Positions 1 through 9,106 of a stretch of DNA of 64,000 nucleotides are shown here, in pieces. Position 1 is the stretch's first letter, and every line of letters begins with the position of its first letter. The notes under the pieces are model-generated. The model made no database searches and was not told the DNA's origin. It was given only the letters and a program-made list of their open reading frames with translations. Both the position numbers and the translations under genes were made by a program. Source of the stretch: Lachancea dasiensis (lineage: Eukaryota > Ascomycota > Saccharomycetes > Saccharomycetales > Saccharomycetaceae); the NCBI GenBank assembly GCA_900074725.1, contig LT598455.1, positions 869,802 through 933,801 on the forward strand, read 5' to 3'.

Positions 1-939
1 CAGCGCAGGTCGCGCACCTCGCCTGCGCTTGCGGGAGGCAAATTCAGGTGTATCGCACGTGACCTGGTGCGAAGGATTCGAGATGGAATGCGAGGAGGAA
101 GTACGGCGATGAAGCGGGCCCGTGGGGCCCGTGGGGCCCGCAGTGGATGCGGCGGTCGTGTTGCTCGCGGGTGTGCCTGGAGGGGTTTCGTGCTCGACGT
201 AGTTAAGATCAGAGGTCAAGAAACTCTGCCATATGTAAGCACCCGTGAGAAGGCAGCATATAAGAATCCAGGTGTGGAGGTAGTAATCGCCCTTGGGCGA
301 CAGCGACGAGAGCAAAAGCATTTCAAGCGTCACGATCAGAAGCGACATCGAAAACATGCGCAAGATGGCGGCGACCGTGGAGTATTTGACTATCCAACGA
401 ACCATCAGCGAGTCCAGAATGGAATACGTGAGATAGGCGGCCACGACACACCACAGCGAGCACAGCAGATACTCCGACGAGCGCGCTGTGACCAGCTGCG
501 AGGTCAGCTCCGAGTCAGCAGAAGACGCCTGCGTCTTCAAAGCCCGGTAGGAATGATCCATCTGTGACACGCTGATCGCAATGGCGTCCGCGATTGCATC
601 TGCTGTGTTGGAGAGCACATCCGCACGATACGAAAGTACCCACGCTTTTTTCAGCGCGTGGGCTAGTGACAGTAGCGGCGGGAGCAAAGACACGTCTCTG
701 CATACTGCAATAAAAAAGTGCTGTTTGGCATTCAGGTTGTTGAGTGTGAGTGATTTCAGCGATTGGTACGTGGAACTCGGCCCATTGCCGCTGCCACCAT
801 GGTCCCGCTTACCCTGGGTGGTCGCAGTGCCGTCGCTGGAGGCCCGTCGGTGGTAATGGTGGTGATGGTGGATGTGTATTTGGGATTGCGATCCTCGCGA
901 TTCCAACAGTCCTGGTAGGGACGTGGTTGAGTCCGACAT
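1..939 (-). CDS. EOS1: EOS1 N-glycosylation / ER membrane protein, 3' end cut by window edge
   Basis: The reading frame opens at an ATG (937-939) and runs leftwards for 313 codons to position 1 without a stop, so the C-terminus lies outside the window. The N-terminus carries a His-rich patch (residues 21-30). Around residues 72-100 is the motif KQHFFIAVCRDVSLLPP. Hydrophobic segments lie near 157-176, 188-212 and 219-240, the first containing CSLWCVVAAYL followed by LDSLMVRWIVKYS. This block matches my memory of the fungal EOS1 family, ER membrane proteins that affect N-glycosylation and oxidative-stress tolerance. A Ser/Thr/Pro-rich tail and a basic RKRRR stretch follow. S. cerevisiae EOS1 (YNL080C) is 366 residues and lies beside TPM1, as here, which supports the call. 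Confidence 0.78.
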   Translation of the reverse strand, partial: MSDSTTSLPGLLESRGSQSQIHIHHHHHYHRRASSDGTATTQGKRDHGGSGNGPSSTYQSLKSLTLNNLNAKQHFFIAVCRDVSLLPPLLSLAHALKKAWVLSYRADVLSNTADAIADAIAISVSQMDHSYRALKTQASSADSELTSQLVTARSSEYLLCSLWCVVAAYLTYSILDSLMVRWIVKYSTVAAILRMFSMSLLIVTLEMLLLSSLSPKGDYYLHTWILICCLLTGAYIWQSFLTSDLNYVEHETPPGTPASNTTAASTAGPTGPTGPLHRRTSSSHSISNPSHQVTCDTPEFASRKRRRGARPAL

Positions 940-2328
940 TAAGGGGCAGGTGAAAGCGATGGGCAACTCCCAAGCTCGGCAAAGTCAAAGACACCAGGAG
1001 AAGGATCCAATGAGGAATCTTCGTGGTGAACTTTAGTCCACTTGTATGCAATTCTTATTATGCAATGTTACAATCGATGAGATTATTTTTTCCCACCACG
1101 TCCAGCAAGTCAACGACGGTGAAAAAGAAGCAGTCCGAACTTTTGACCTCATGATAGTACTCGATAGCGATGAAATTAGGCGTGGTGACAGCTGATCAGC
1201 TCTTCAATGGAATACGCGATAAATTTGTAAATACTCTCACCTTTTCCAGCAGGTTTCTCGCTCATCTTCAGCATATTTAGTGCATTTTCGAGTGTATTTT
1301 CCTCTCAGAAGAAGCCCACGGGCAGCTTGGATATTTGAAAATGGTTTCTAGATGCCTGAGAGATGGAGCTATGCGGCTCTCAATCCTGTTTCTTTGCGAA
1401 AGACATTTTGTTGCGCACAAAGCATTTACAACTTATTAGGCGTCGATCGGTGGAAATCGCTTAATTAAAGTGGAACTTGACTTCGTGGCGAGTACCAGCA
1501 TGATTATGACCAGCGCCATGTGTATTTCGAGGGCACTGAGAACCAAAGCTGGGCCGCATTTGTTCGTGGCGACTTTATGGTACATAGTGATCAGAGCAGG
1601 TGTCAGATGAAGATGCGAGGGTTTCAGCCACGAGCATTAGAGCAACCCTCGACTTCTATGTCCATAGCAATGTTCTTGGTTACTTCACTCTTTCAGCCTA
1701 GCGGATTCCGTTTGTTCGAAATGGTTGTGGATTTTCACGGGTACGAGTGGCATACCACTTGAGTTTTTGAACTTTTGTGAGCTTTCCTTGAGGTTTCTGG
1801 TAAGTGTCATATCTTGTGAGGTTTTCCAAGAGCCTAGGTTGACAAAAATCTAACTCCGGCTTCCAGCTTTCTCTACTAATTTTCCTTATCTCTCTGGTGA
1901 GAACAGCTCTTGATTGCTTTGGCAACCGCGCGCAAACTCTGCTTCTGATCGGCCCTTACGATCAACTTCGAAGGCCACTGAAACAGCAATACCACCAGGC
2001 AGGGTCTCGCTATCACTCTTTGGTTATTCATTATGTAGCATCATATATAACTTCAAAATAATTAGTAGTAACAGGGCCATAACAAACCCAGTTTCAAACG
2101 GCTCACAAAAGAAATCCCACTGCGGGAACTCGTCGGAACCTCCATCACAGACCACAAGGGTATCGTTGGAGTTGTGATGGGCCGATTTGCCCACTTTTTC
2201 ACAATAGCAAGTTGAGCAAGCGGTAGAGATACGCGGAGTTGCGACAAACGTCGCATCACTGGAGGCCGATTCGATGGGCCGGGTGCCCCGGAGTTCCGGG
2301 GTTGCCTCGTTAGTGGCCGGCACCAAAA
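940..2328. other. 1.4-kb interval between EOS1 start and tropomyosin stop
   Basis: It holds the EOS1 upstream region and the tropomyosin 3' flank. Besides the possible relic at 1058-1406 there is a minus-strand frame (2024-2332) of 102 codons whose ATG overlaps the tropomyosin stop (ATGA) and which ends in a hydrophobic segment, VMALLLLIILKLYMML. I see no intact gene otherwise. Confidence 0.5.
1058..1406 (-). pseudogene. Possible decayed protein-coding gene between EOS1 and tropomyosin
   Basis: On the minus strand several stretches read like real protein but are interrupted and change frame. Examples are ENALNMLKMSEKPAGKGES followed by IYKFIAYSIEEL, and, one frame over, IAIEYYHEVKSSDCFFF leading to a stop at 1058-1060. 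An in-frame ATG (1404-1406) precedes them but the frame is broken by stops. Further fragments upstream (to about 1760) include a membrane-like run, LVLSALEIHMALVIIMLVL. I read this as the relic of a host gene with at least three breaks. I cannot name the parent. No gene lies here in either matching S. cerevisiae interval. Chance open frames remain a real alternative. Confidence 0.33.
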
Positions 2329-2903
2329 TCATAAATTTTCGAGCGATGCAGCGATCTCGTCTAGCTCCTTCTTCGCCTCGTCGTACTTAGCGGTCAGCTC
2401 CTCATACTTCTTCTCCCAGTCGTCACGCTCCTGCTCGAGGGAAACTACCTTGCGCTCGAGACCCTCCGCCTTGAGGTCTGTTTCGCGCAACTTGTCAGTG
2501 GTTTCCTTGAGCTTCGAGTCGCTTTCTTCCAGCTCCTCTTCCAACTGTTGGTTCTTCTTCGTAAAGTTTTCGTTGTGCGAACGCAAGTTATGCGAGTCTT
2601 CTGACAACTGCTTGTGTTCTGAAAGCTCCGATTCCAATTTCTCCACCTCGTCTTCCAAATGTTGGTTCTTGGTTGTGAGCGACTTGATGTGGTTCTCCTT
2701 TTCGGTGTTGTCCTGCTCCAGCTGCTTCAATTGCTCCTTGACCTCCTCATACTTTTCCTGCCAGCTTTCAGCTTCGAGTTTCAAGTTGCTGAGCTTCTGT
2801 ATATACCCGTGATTCGCGTTAGTCATTGTTTTGGCCCCCTATGTGTGGTATCACATTGATCCTCACTTTCGCATTGCCCACATACCTCTCTGATCTTGTC
2901 CAT
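2329..2903 (-). CDS. TPM1: Tropomyosin, two exons (2329-2796 and 2886-2903)
   Basis: The spliced product is 161 residues of continuous heptad coiled coil, the length of S. cerevisiae Tpm2; Tpm1 (199) has an internal duplication lacking here. Tropomyosin binds along formin-made actin cables and supports myosin V transport. Exon 1 encodes MDKIRE (2886-2903) and exon 2 resumes with KLSNLKLEAESWQEKYEE and ends ELDEIAASLENL. The donor is GTATGT (2880-2885), the acceptor CAG (2797-2799), with GACTAAC as branch-like sequence; the intron is 89 nt, phase 0. The splice restores the conserved start MDKIREKLSNLKLE, whereas the unspliced frame begins with an unrelated peptide from an ATG inside the intron. 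The S. cerevisiae genes have no intron. The gene stands for both TPM1 (YNL079C) and TPM2 (YIL138C). Confidence 0.95.
2797..2885 (-). other. TPM1: Spliceosomal intron of the tropomyosin gene
   Basis: The 89-nt intron starts GTATGT and ends ATACAG, with GACTAAC about 20 nt before the acceptor. Removal joins codon 6 (Glu) to the Lys codon of KLSNLK in frame. Confidence 0.9.
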
Positions 2904-4667
2904 TGTGTACTTTGATTGACGGTTTGTAAGTTTTGTCCCTGTGAAGTGTTCGACAATGCCAAAGACTCCCGATCGTTTTCTTGGCCCTTTTTATAGTCAA
3001 ACTTAAGAATTTACTTTAAAAAATCCAGATCAAAACAATAAAACAATAAAACAATAACATTGGACCAGACAAGAACGACGTTTTGAAGAAGAGCGTTGAA
3101 CGGTGGACAAGCCGGATATGGAGTCGATCGGTAGTTTCTATATTTGTAGAAGGCAATTGGCCTTATAGAGGTGCGAAAACGCCGTTAAATTTGGGCCTGG
3201 GGCAAAAGAACGGCATTTTGAGCCTGGCGCACGCCTTGCAGACAACCAGAGGGGCCAGCCACAGAGAGAGCAAGAGGGTAGTTGTGACAATTTTGGACTT
3301 CAGGGCTATATTGTGCGTATGCAGGTGTATTTATAAGGCTGACGGCAATTTTAGGTTCCGTGACAGGTTTTTCAAAAGAAAATGTAAATGTCAAGACGGG
3401 AAAGAGCTGGCAAAAGACGCCAAAGCAAGTTCACATATGGTCTCGTTTGATTTTATTGGCTGGTAAGAAAGGCGGTGTGGTGACGCCTGGGAAAAGGGTA
3501 CGCGATCCGTAGCAAGAATTCCATATCATGCATCCTTGAGAAAACATGTGGAGTACGTGCCTGACAAGTAGGGTCCACGATGTTGCAGATAAAATAAGTA
3601 TATATGAGCGTCCATTGCGGTACTCAGATCAGCATGTTCTCGAGTAGGCCGGCGAAAGCGATACGTTGCGGAGGGCCGCAAAGCGACCCAGGCGCCAAGC
3701 TGGAGAACAGCCACACATGCCATTCTTAGCTTGAGTCCACTGGTAGGTGCCCGAGCGACTATAACAAGGACAAATCTGGGTTTGATACCCAGGTTTAGGG
3801 CTTCCTCTTGGTGATGTTCTTGGGTGAACATCTGTCACTTTGTACAATAATGGCATAGGCATGGACTTTGCGACACAGGCTATGTAATCTCGTCAACTGT
3901 CCACATCGGGCGGCCCGGCAGTTCCGTATTAAACATCGACGAAGAATGACCCTAGAGAGAGAATTTCGGCCATGGGAGTACCTACAATTCAGTCAGCTGC
4001 AGGCTTCGAGAGGCACCAAAACCTGTTTAATTATGGAGACGTTCCTGAAGCGTGAGAGTGGAAAATGTAGTGTTTATGCGAAGTGGAAAACAGTGCTAGG
4101 TTCCAAAATGTTATAGCCCTGGCTAAACGTGTTTTTTTGTTTCTTGCAACGCATTACTCTCAGGTTTAATTGAATTCCTCAGGCCGGAAAAACGGCCAAA
4201 GTCACCAACAGACGGGTAGCGCTGTTCAAAATCAATTTTAAAGAAGCTGCAATTCAAATCTTGGTATTGGCCATTCAATGCCAACCGGGATTGAATATCG
4301 CTCAAAGAGGGCTCAGTTTACGCGGTCTCCATGACATTATAGTTCAGTCAACAACCCCTACTAGTTGGTAATCTTTAGAGACGTGCTTCGGAGCCGCTGG
4401 AAAGGAGGAAGCGGTCCTTTTTTTATATAGGCTAGCCTGTAGCTCGCCGCTATATGGCAATTCTGTGGTCTCCGTTTTGTAGCCTCAAAAATGGCCAAGA
4501 GCATCTGGAACGCGATATGATGGACAACTCCACAATCGAGCCTCTGTTTTCTTGACATTAGTCTCTCCCGATAGGTGTGCTAACTGTCCTTTCGCGATCT
4601 GCTTCGCATTACGAGATTCGTTATACCACTTGACTCCTACTTAATCTATTTCCGTTCACTCATGCTC
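2904..4667. other. 1.76-kb interval without a convincing gene
   Basis: In S. cerevisiae NIS1 lies between TPM1 and APJ1; here that slot has no long frame. Two neighbouring perfect hairpins occur at 3772-3796 and 3813-3832, 3' of a TATA-like run near 3598. A minus-strand frame near 4123-4310 reads like protein (for example KIDFEQRYPSVGDFGRF) but lacks an ATG. One end of the inferred three-gene inversion should fall in this interval. Confidence 0.45.
3772..3832. other. Pair of adjacent hairpins, possible structured RNA
   Basis: The first hairpin has a 10-bp stem (3772-3781 with 3787-3796, one G-T pair) and a 5-nt loop. The second has a 7-bp stem (3813-3819 with 3826-3832). They lie in an interval with no gene. 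I could not match the region to U1, U2, U3, U4, U5, RNase P, RNase MRP or SRP RNA as I remember them. Confidence 0.25.
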
Positions 4668-6047
4668 TTATTCCCTGTCATTATCGGCACGAGTACGTTT
4701 TGCATACCTACCATGCTTCGGCCCATCATTTTTGGGCCGCTTCCGTTGGTTCGCAAGTCCAGTACTTAAAACATGCTCCTCTGAGGGCTTCGTCTTCTCG
4801 GCCGCGCCTTGTAGCTTTCCCTCCACCTCCAGAACATTAGCGTCCTTTCCTAAAATGGATTCGAGTGCTTCTAGAGTCTCCACCGCCAGGCTCTTTGGGT
4901 ATACAACTTCAAATTGGATATATAAGTTGCCGAATTTTCCGTGCCCATCAGGCATGCCCAAATTTTCCACACACTTCACAGCGCCCGATTGCAGAATCTC
5001 ACCTGGTATCACTTCAATCTTGATTTGTTTCCCACTAGGATGCGAGTCTATCCAAACGGATCCTCCGCACATACTAGTCTTCAATCCTACTTTGCAATTA
5101 TGCAACTTGAGGTCTCTGTGTGGCAGCACTTCAAATTTCGGATGTGCAATCTGTTCCATTATGATGATCACATCCCCAGGGATGACCTTCTCACTCCCAT
5201 ACCCAGTATTTATCACTTCGTCTGCCTCGCCGGGCATTATGAGTTCTTGTCCCTCTTCCATGCCCCTTTCTATCCGCACATCGAAAATCTTCCGTTCTCC
5301 ATAGTACCCTTGGCCTTGACAGTCTCCGCACCTATCTTCGGGCTGCAACAAAGTCCCCTGCCCGCCACATGTACCACACGTAGACGACCATGATTGCGTG
5401 ACAGGGCCATGGCGTTTGGTTCGGGTGTGCATGCCACTACCCTTGCACTCGCTGCACACCGAGTACTTAATACCACCGTTTCCTTTACATTTCAAGCACA
5501 ATCGAGTCCTATTGAGGGCCAGCTTGGTGTCCTTGCCGTTGTAAACTTCTTCGAGGGTGCACCTTAGACGGTGCTTGATATCTGGACCACGGGTGGGACC
5601 ACGTTGCCGTGCCGGTTTCGAGCGACGCCCAAAGAGGCCGAAGCCGTCCCCCAGCCCATCCTCGTCCTCGTCCTCATCAAAAAACCTCCTCCCAGCAGTA
5701 GTGCTTCCTCCTCCGAAAAACTGTGCGAAGAGGTCACCTGCAGACATCGTCGATGCACGGCCGTACCCATGCGATGGCCCGTATCCTGTACGCCCTTGCA
5801 TTGCTACCCACTGCGACTCATCACTCGTGCCAAAACGGTCGTACATTGCCCGCTTATGCTCATCTTTCAAGACCTCGTAGGCAGCAGAAACTTGGTGGAA
5901 TCGTACTTTTGCTTCCTCCGAATGTCCATTTTTATCAGGGTGGTACTTCAACGCTTGGACACGATATGCCTTCTTGATTTCATTACCGGAAGCTCCACTT
6001 GATACCCCCAAAGTGTCATAAAGTTCCGTATTAACAACTGTTCCCAT
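4668..6047 (-). CDS. APJ1: APJ1 type I J-domain (Hsp40) co-chaperone
   Basis: The protein is 459 residues with an ATG start. The J domain covers about residues 8-74 with HPD at 36-38. A Gly/acidic linker includes DLFAQFFGGG, typical of Apj1, and an acidic run near 124-130. Four CxxCxGxG zinc repeats lie at about 184-191, 198-205, 224-231 and 240-247. The client-binding region contains RGPDIKHRLRCTLEEVYNGK and MCGGSVWIDSHPSGKQIK, close to Apj1 and unlike Ydj1. No CaaX box is present; the tail is basic (KHGRYAKRTR), like a nuclear signal. Apj1 works with Hsp70 in nuclear protein quality control and SUMO-related degradation. S. cerevisiae APJ1 is 528 residues and reads the other way relative to TPM1, which fits an inversion here. 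Confidence 0.95.
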   Translation of the reverse strand: MGTVVNTELYDTLGVSSGASGNEIKKAYRVQALKYHPDKNGHSEEAKVRFHQVSAAYEVLKDEHKRAMYDRFGTSDESQWVAMQGRTGYGPSHGYGRASTMSAGDLFAQFFGGGSTTAGRRFFDEDEDEDGLGDGFGLFGRRSKPARQRGPTRGPDIKHRLRCTLEEVYNGKDTKLALNRTRLCLKCKGNGGIKYSVCSECKGSGMHTRTKRHGPVTQSWSSTCGTCGGQGTLLQPEDRCGDCQGQGYYGERKIFDVRIERGMEEGQELIMPGEADEVINTGYGSEKVIPGDVIIIMEQIAHPKFEVLPHRDLKLHNCKVGLKTSMCGGSVWIDSHPSGKQIKIEVIPGEILQSGAVKCVENLGMPDGHGKFGNLYIQFEVVYPKSLAVETLEALESILGKDANVLEVEGKLQGAAEKTKPSEEHVLSTGLANQRKRPKNDGPKHGRYAKRTRADNDRE

Positions 6048-6320
6048 TTGCTGTCACCTCTACAACTATTTTTATAAATTCAGGCTCAATTTTCTTGTAC
6101 TTTCTTGACAGTCCTCTGCTATGACCCAAAGCTTAGCTGATCAACAGTTCCCTTCGTGAATTGAAGTGAAATAAATTTATTAAAGGTAGTCCGAATTTAC
6201 TTCAATTCGCTTATTTGAACTTACTTATATATTAGAACACTTTTCCAATAATTTCTTGAAATTTCCATAGAAAAATGTGTCTATATAGCACCGTCAAACT
6301 CAAGTACTGAAGTGCTAGCC

Positions 6321-9041
6321 ATGCTTTCGCTCACCAATAGCTTAATTCCGACTAAGTATGAAGTAGAATTGACAATTGAGCCAAGCAGAGCAAATTTCCG
6401 GGGTTTTTTACGGGTGTTTTTGACCAAGAATCGTAATTCTGGCGTAAGCGATGAGGTGACGGGGTTCTCGCTACACGGACAGGACCTGGTGGTCCTTTCT
6501 GCCAAGATAGGTGACAAAAGTCTGACAGTAACCTGTAACCGCCAAGTAGGTGTGATACAGTTCCAAGCTGAGACGGGCCCTCTAGCGATTTCACAGCAGC
6601 TACAAAAAGAAGTAGTCGTGGATATTGAGTACGTGGGCAAAATACATTCCATAAAGACGTTCCAAGACTTCACCAGGGGTATCTTCAAGACCAATTTCAT
6701 GGACCCCGATACCGGAAACAGTGATAACTACGTGGTGGCTACACATGGGCAACCTGGGTTTGCGAAAATGATGGTGCCGTGCATCGACGAAATCAACCAC
6801 AAGGCACAATTTCAGCTTACAATCAACACACTGGAGCGGTTTGTCGTAGTGTCCAACACGCCGATGGTGTCGCAATCAGCCCCCGGACCGCAATCTACGC
6901 TAAAAAAAGTGCGCTTTGGCACTACTCCACTCATGACACCGTCACTGTTTGGCTTCACCCTTGGAGATCTGAAATCCATAGAAGCAGAAGTACCGCTACC
7001 TCAGGGACACCTACCGGTCCGCTTTTTCGCAGTACAAGACGTGGAGCTGGCTACATTTGGCCTCGATACGGTTTGCGAGTTTTTGCCAGCTCTCCAGGAA
7101 ATGTTCCAGGTGGAATATCCTCTCAAAAAACTGGATTTTGCCTTGGTGCCTTTTTTGAGTGACATGGCCATGGAGAATTTCGGCTTAGTGACAGTCCAGC
7201 AAGGGCATCTACTGCTAGAGCCTTCCATGTTGGCAGATGCGACCACTCGCGGTCAAGTCCAACAGCTTGTTGTTCATGAGCTAGTTCACCAGTGGATGGG
7301 AAACCTTATTTCTTTTGATTCATGGGAACATTTGTGGTTCAACGAAGCGTTCGCTACTTGGTGTGCTTGTGAAATTCTGAGCGTCACAACCGGCAAAGAT
7401 CATTGGTCATCGCAAGAGTATTTGCAACAACTCAACTCTTCTTTGAAGCAAGATGCCTCTATTGAGTGTCAAAGCATAGTGCAGTCTTCTCACAAAAGCA
7501 CCATTGTTCAAACGTCGGATGCCGTCGATCCACACAGCTATACGAAGGGTATCGCAATCATAAGGTCCTTGCAGCGCTGCATTGGCCCTAAGAAATTCAA
7601 AGAAGCTTTACAAAGTTTCATGGGCCAAGTCGAGTTTCATAAACGTGGAATCAAACCTTCAGAAATTTGGAATTATTTCGGGCAGCTGCTGAAGTCTGCA
7701 AATATAGCCAATTTTATGTTCTCTTGGACCCAAACTGCTAGTTTTCCAGTTTTGCATGTCTCAGTTAAAGATGGAGCAACTGTCTTGAAACAGCATCGTT
7801 CCCAAGGTGGAGCAAATGACGATACGGAGGACGTTCCATACCACTTGCCTCTATTTGCTCGTTTGCCTGACGGTTCCATGGATGAGAAGCACGTTTTGAT
7901 GACAGACCGCTCGCTCACTTTGACCTATCCGACGATAGTCTTCAACTCAGATGTCCAGGGCTATTACAGAGTTTCCTATGAAAGCGCAAAATGCTATGAT
8001 CGGCTATGCGATGGCCTTGTTAGTGGTGCGCTTTCCGAGCTTGATCTGTATGGCGTTTTCAGAGATTTGGAGGGGTTTCTGGGAGACGAAACTTACCAAA
8101 AACGAGAACACATTGATGGCTTGTTACAAGTACTTCGCACAATTGCATCTCGTGTAGAACTTGAAATGTTTCCCAAATACTATCACGGTCTAAGTTTGGG
8201 CTTAACTATTCTGCAACAATTCGAAGTAAGCATATTAAGGTTCGGTAGTGATAAAAACGATTTTGGATTCGTGGCATCTATTATAGGGCCACTATTCCGC
8301 CAATTCAAGTGGCCAAATGATTTTCAAAATGGTAAATACGAATTTCATCAGCTTCACACCATGTCGCAAGTGCTCTCTGCCGGTAAGAGTCTTCCAGAAG
8401 TTCAGTCCGTTTGCGCCAAATACTACAAAATTGTACTACAGGGCCCCAATAATGCTTTGCCCTCAGAGATTCTTGACAGTATTTTCACAGTAAGCTCTTT
8501 TCAAAACTCGAGTTTAAAACATTGGAAGAAACATTATGAATTGGCCAAATCCAGCCAGGGAATTTCAAATCACATATCCGGTCTCTCTGCAGGTGAAATT
8601 CAGACTATTGCACTTGAGACTGTAGGTTTTAGTACCTCGTTGGAACTAGTCCGAAAAGTGCTCAATTACGTGTTAACCAACTTCGACGTCGACGGTAGCG
8701 AACGAGCTCTATTTGGCCTATCCTATAATGCAAAGTATTCTTATGGAGCGGAGCAAATACGAGACGTGGTTTGGGAGTGGTTTACATTACATTTTGACAA
8801 ATGGGCTCAAAAGTCTGTTTTAGACGACAGTCGCAATACCCAAAGGTTGAGAAATACCTTGATGGCGATTTCAGTAGTTGTGTTTGAGATGTGGCAGGAC
8901 GCACCTGAGAAGATTGACATCTTTACAATTGCAAAGCAAGCTAAATTCGGCAAAGGCTTGAGGATTGCTGAAATATGGGCCTCTGTTAAGCGCAGCAATG
9001 TGCCTAAAATGATCATTTACCAAGGCCTTTTAGGCTTTTGA
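6321..9041 (+). CDS. TMA108: TMA108 ribosome-associated M1 aminopeptidase-family protein
   Basis: From the first ATG (6321) the protein has 906 residues; an open extension upstream lacks an ATG. The gluzincin motif HELVH starts at residue 319 and the third zinc ligand is E342 in WFNEAFATW, the HExxH-X18-E arrangement. The exopeptidase motif is DMAMENFG (about 282-289), so the first Gly of GAMEN is Met. The rest is a long helical C-terminal domain. Tma108 (946 residues, YIL137C in S. cerevisiae) binds nascent chains of selected mRNAs on ribosomes. I prefer it over the active aminopeptidases Aap1 and Ape2 because of the altered GAMEN, the overall divergence and the gene order (TPM2 and OM45 flank it in S. 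cerevisiae). It diverges from APJ1 across 273 bp. Confidence 0.88.
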   Translation: MLSLTNSLIPTKYEVELTIEPSRANFRGFLRVFLTKNRNSGVSDEVTGFSLHGQDLVVLSAKIGDKSLTVTCNRQVGVIQFQAETGPLAISQQLQKEVVVDIEYVGKIHSIKTFQDFTRGIFKTNFMDPDTGNSDNYVVATHGQPGFAKMMVPCIDEINHKAQFQLTINTLERFVVVSNTPMVSQSAPGPQSTLKKVRFGTTPLMTPSLFGFTLGDLKSIEAEVPLPQGHLPVRFFAVQDVELATFGLDTVCEFLPALQEMFQVEYPLKKLDFALVPFLSDMAMENFGLVTVQQGHLLLEPSMLADATTRGQVQQLVVHELVHQWMGNLISFDSWEHLWFNEAFATWCACEILSVTTGKDHWSSQEYLQQLNSSLKQDASIECQSIVQSSHKSTIVQTSDAVDPHSYTKGIAIIRSLQRCIGPKKFKEALQSFMGQVEFHKRGIKPSEIWNYFGQLLKSANIANFMFSWTQTASFPVLHVSVKDGATVLKQHRSQGGANDDTEDVPYHLPLFARLPDGSMDEKHVLMTDRSLTLTYPTIVFNSDVQGYYRVSYESAKCYDRLCDGLVSGALSELDLYGVFRDLEGFLGDETYQKREHIDGLLQVLRTIASRVELEMFPKYYHGLSLGLTILQQFEVSILRFGSDKNDFGFVASIIGPLFRQFKWPNDFQNGKYEFHQLHTMSQVLSAGKSLPEVQSVCAKYYKIVLQGPNNALPSEILDSIFTVSSFQNSSLKHWKKHYELAKSSQGISNHISGLSAGEIQTIALETVGFSTSLELVRKVLNYVLTNFDVDGSERALFGLSYNAKYSYGAEQIRDVVWEWFTLHFDKWAQKSVLDDSRNTQRLRNTLMAISVVVFEMWQDAPEKIDIFTIAKQAKFGKGLRIAEIWASVKRSNVPKMIIYQGLLGF

Positions 9042-9106
9042 ATAACCTGCGTTTTATCCGTTCCGTTAACCTTAATGCAATATATAATTATAGATTAGAC
9101 TATTAC

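Noticed and set aside
67-567. 166-codon plus-strand frame at the left edge
   Set aside because: It is antisense to EOS1, which has recognisable family motifs and runs off the edge. The plus frame has Arg-rich, unnatural composition.
2450-2859. Ser-rich plus-strand frames opposite tropomyosin
   Set aside because: They are the complement of a Glu/Lys/Leu coiled coil, which gives Ser/Phe/Leu-rich frames on the other strand.
3083-3466. 127-codon plus-strand frame upstream of tropomyosin
   Set aside because: The frame does not begin with ATG, has no family resemblance and has mixed low-quality composition.
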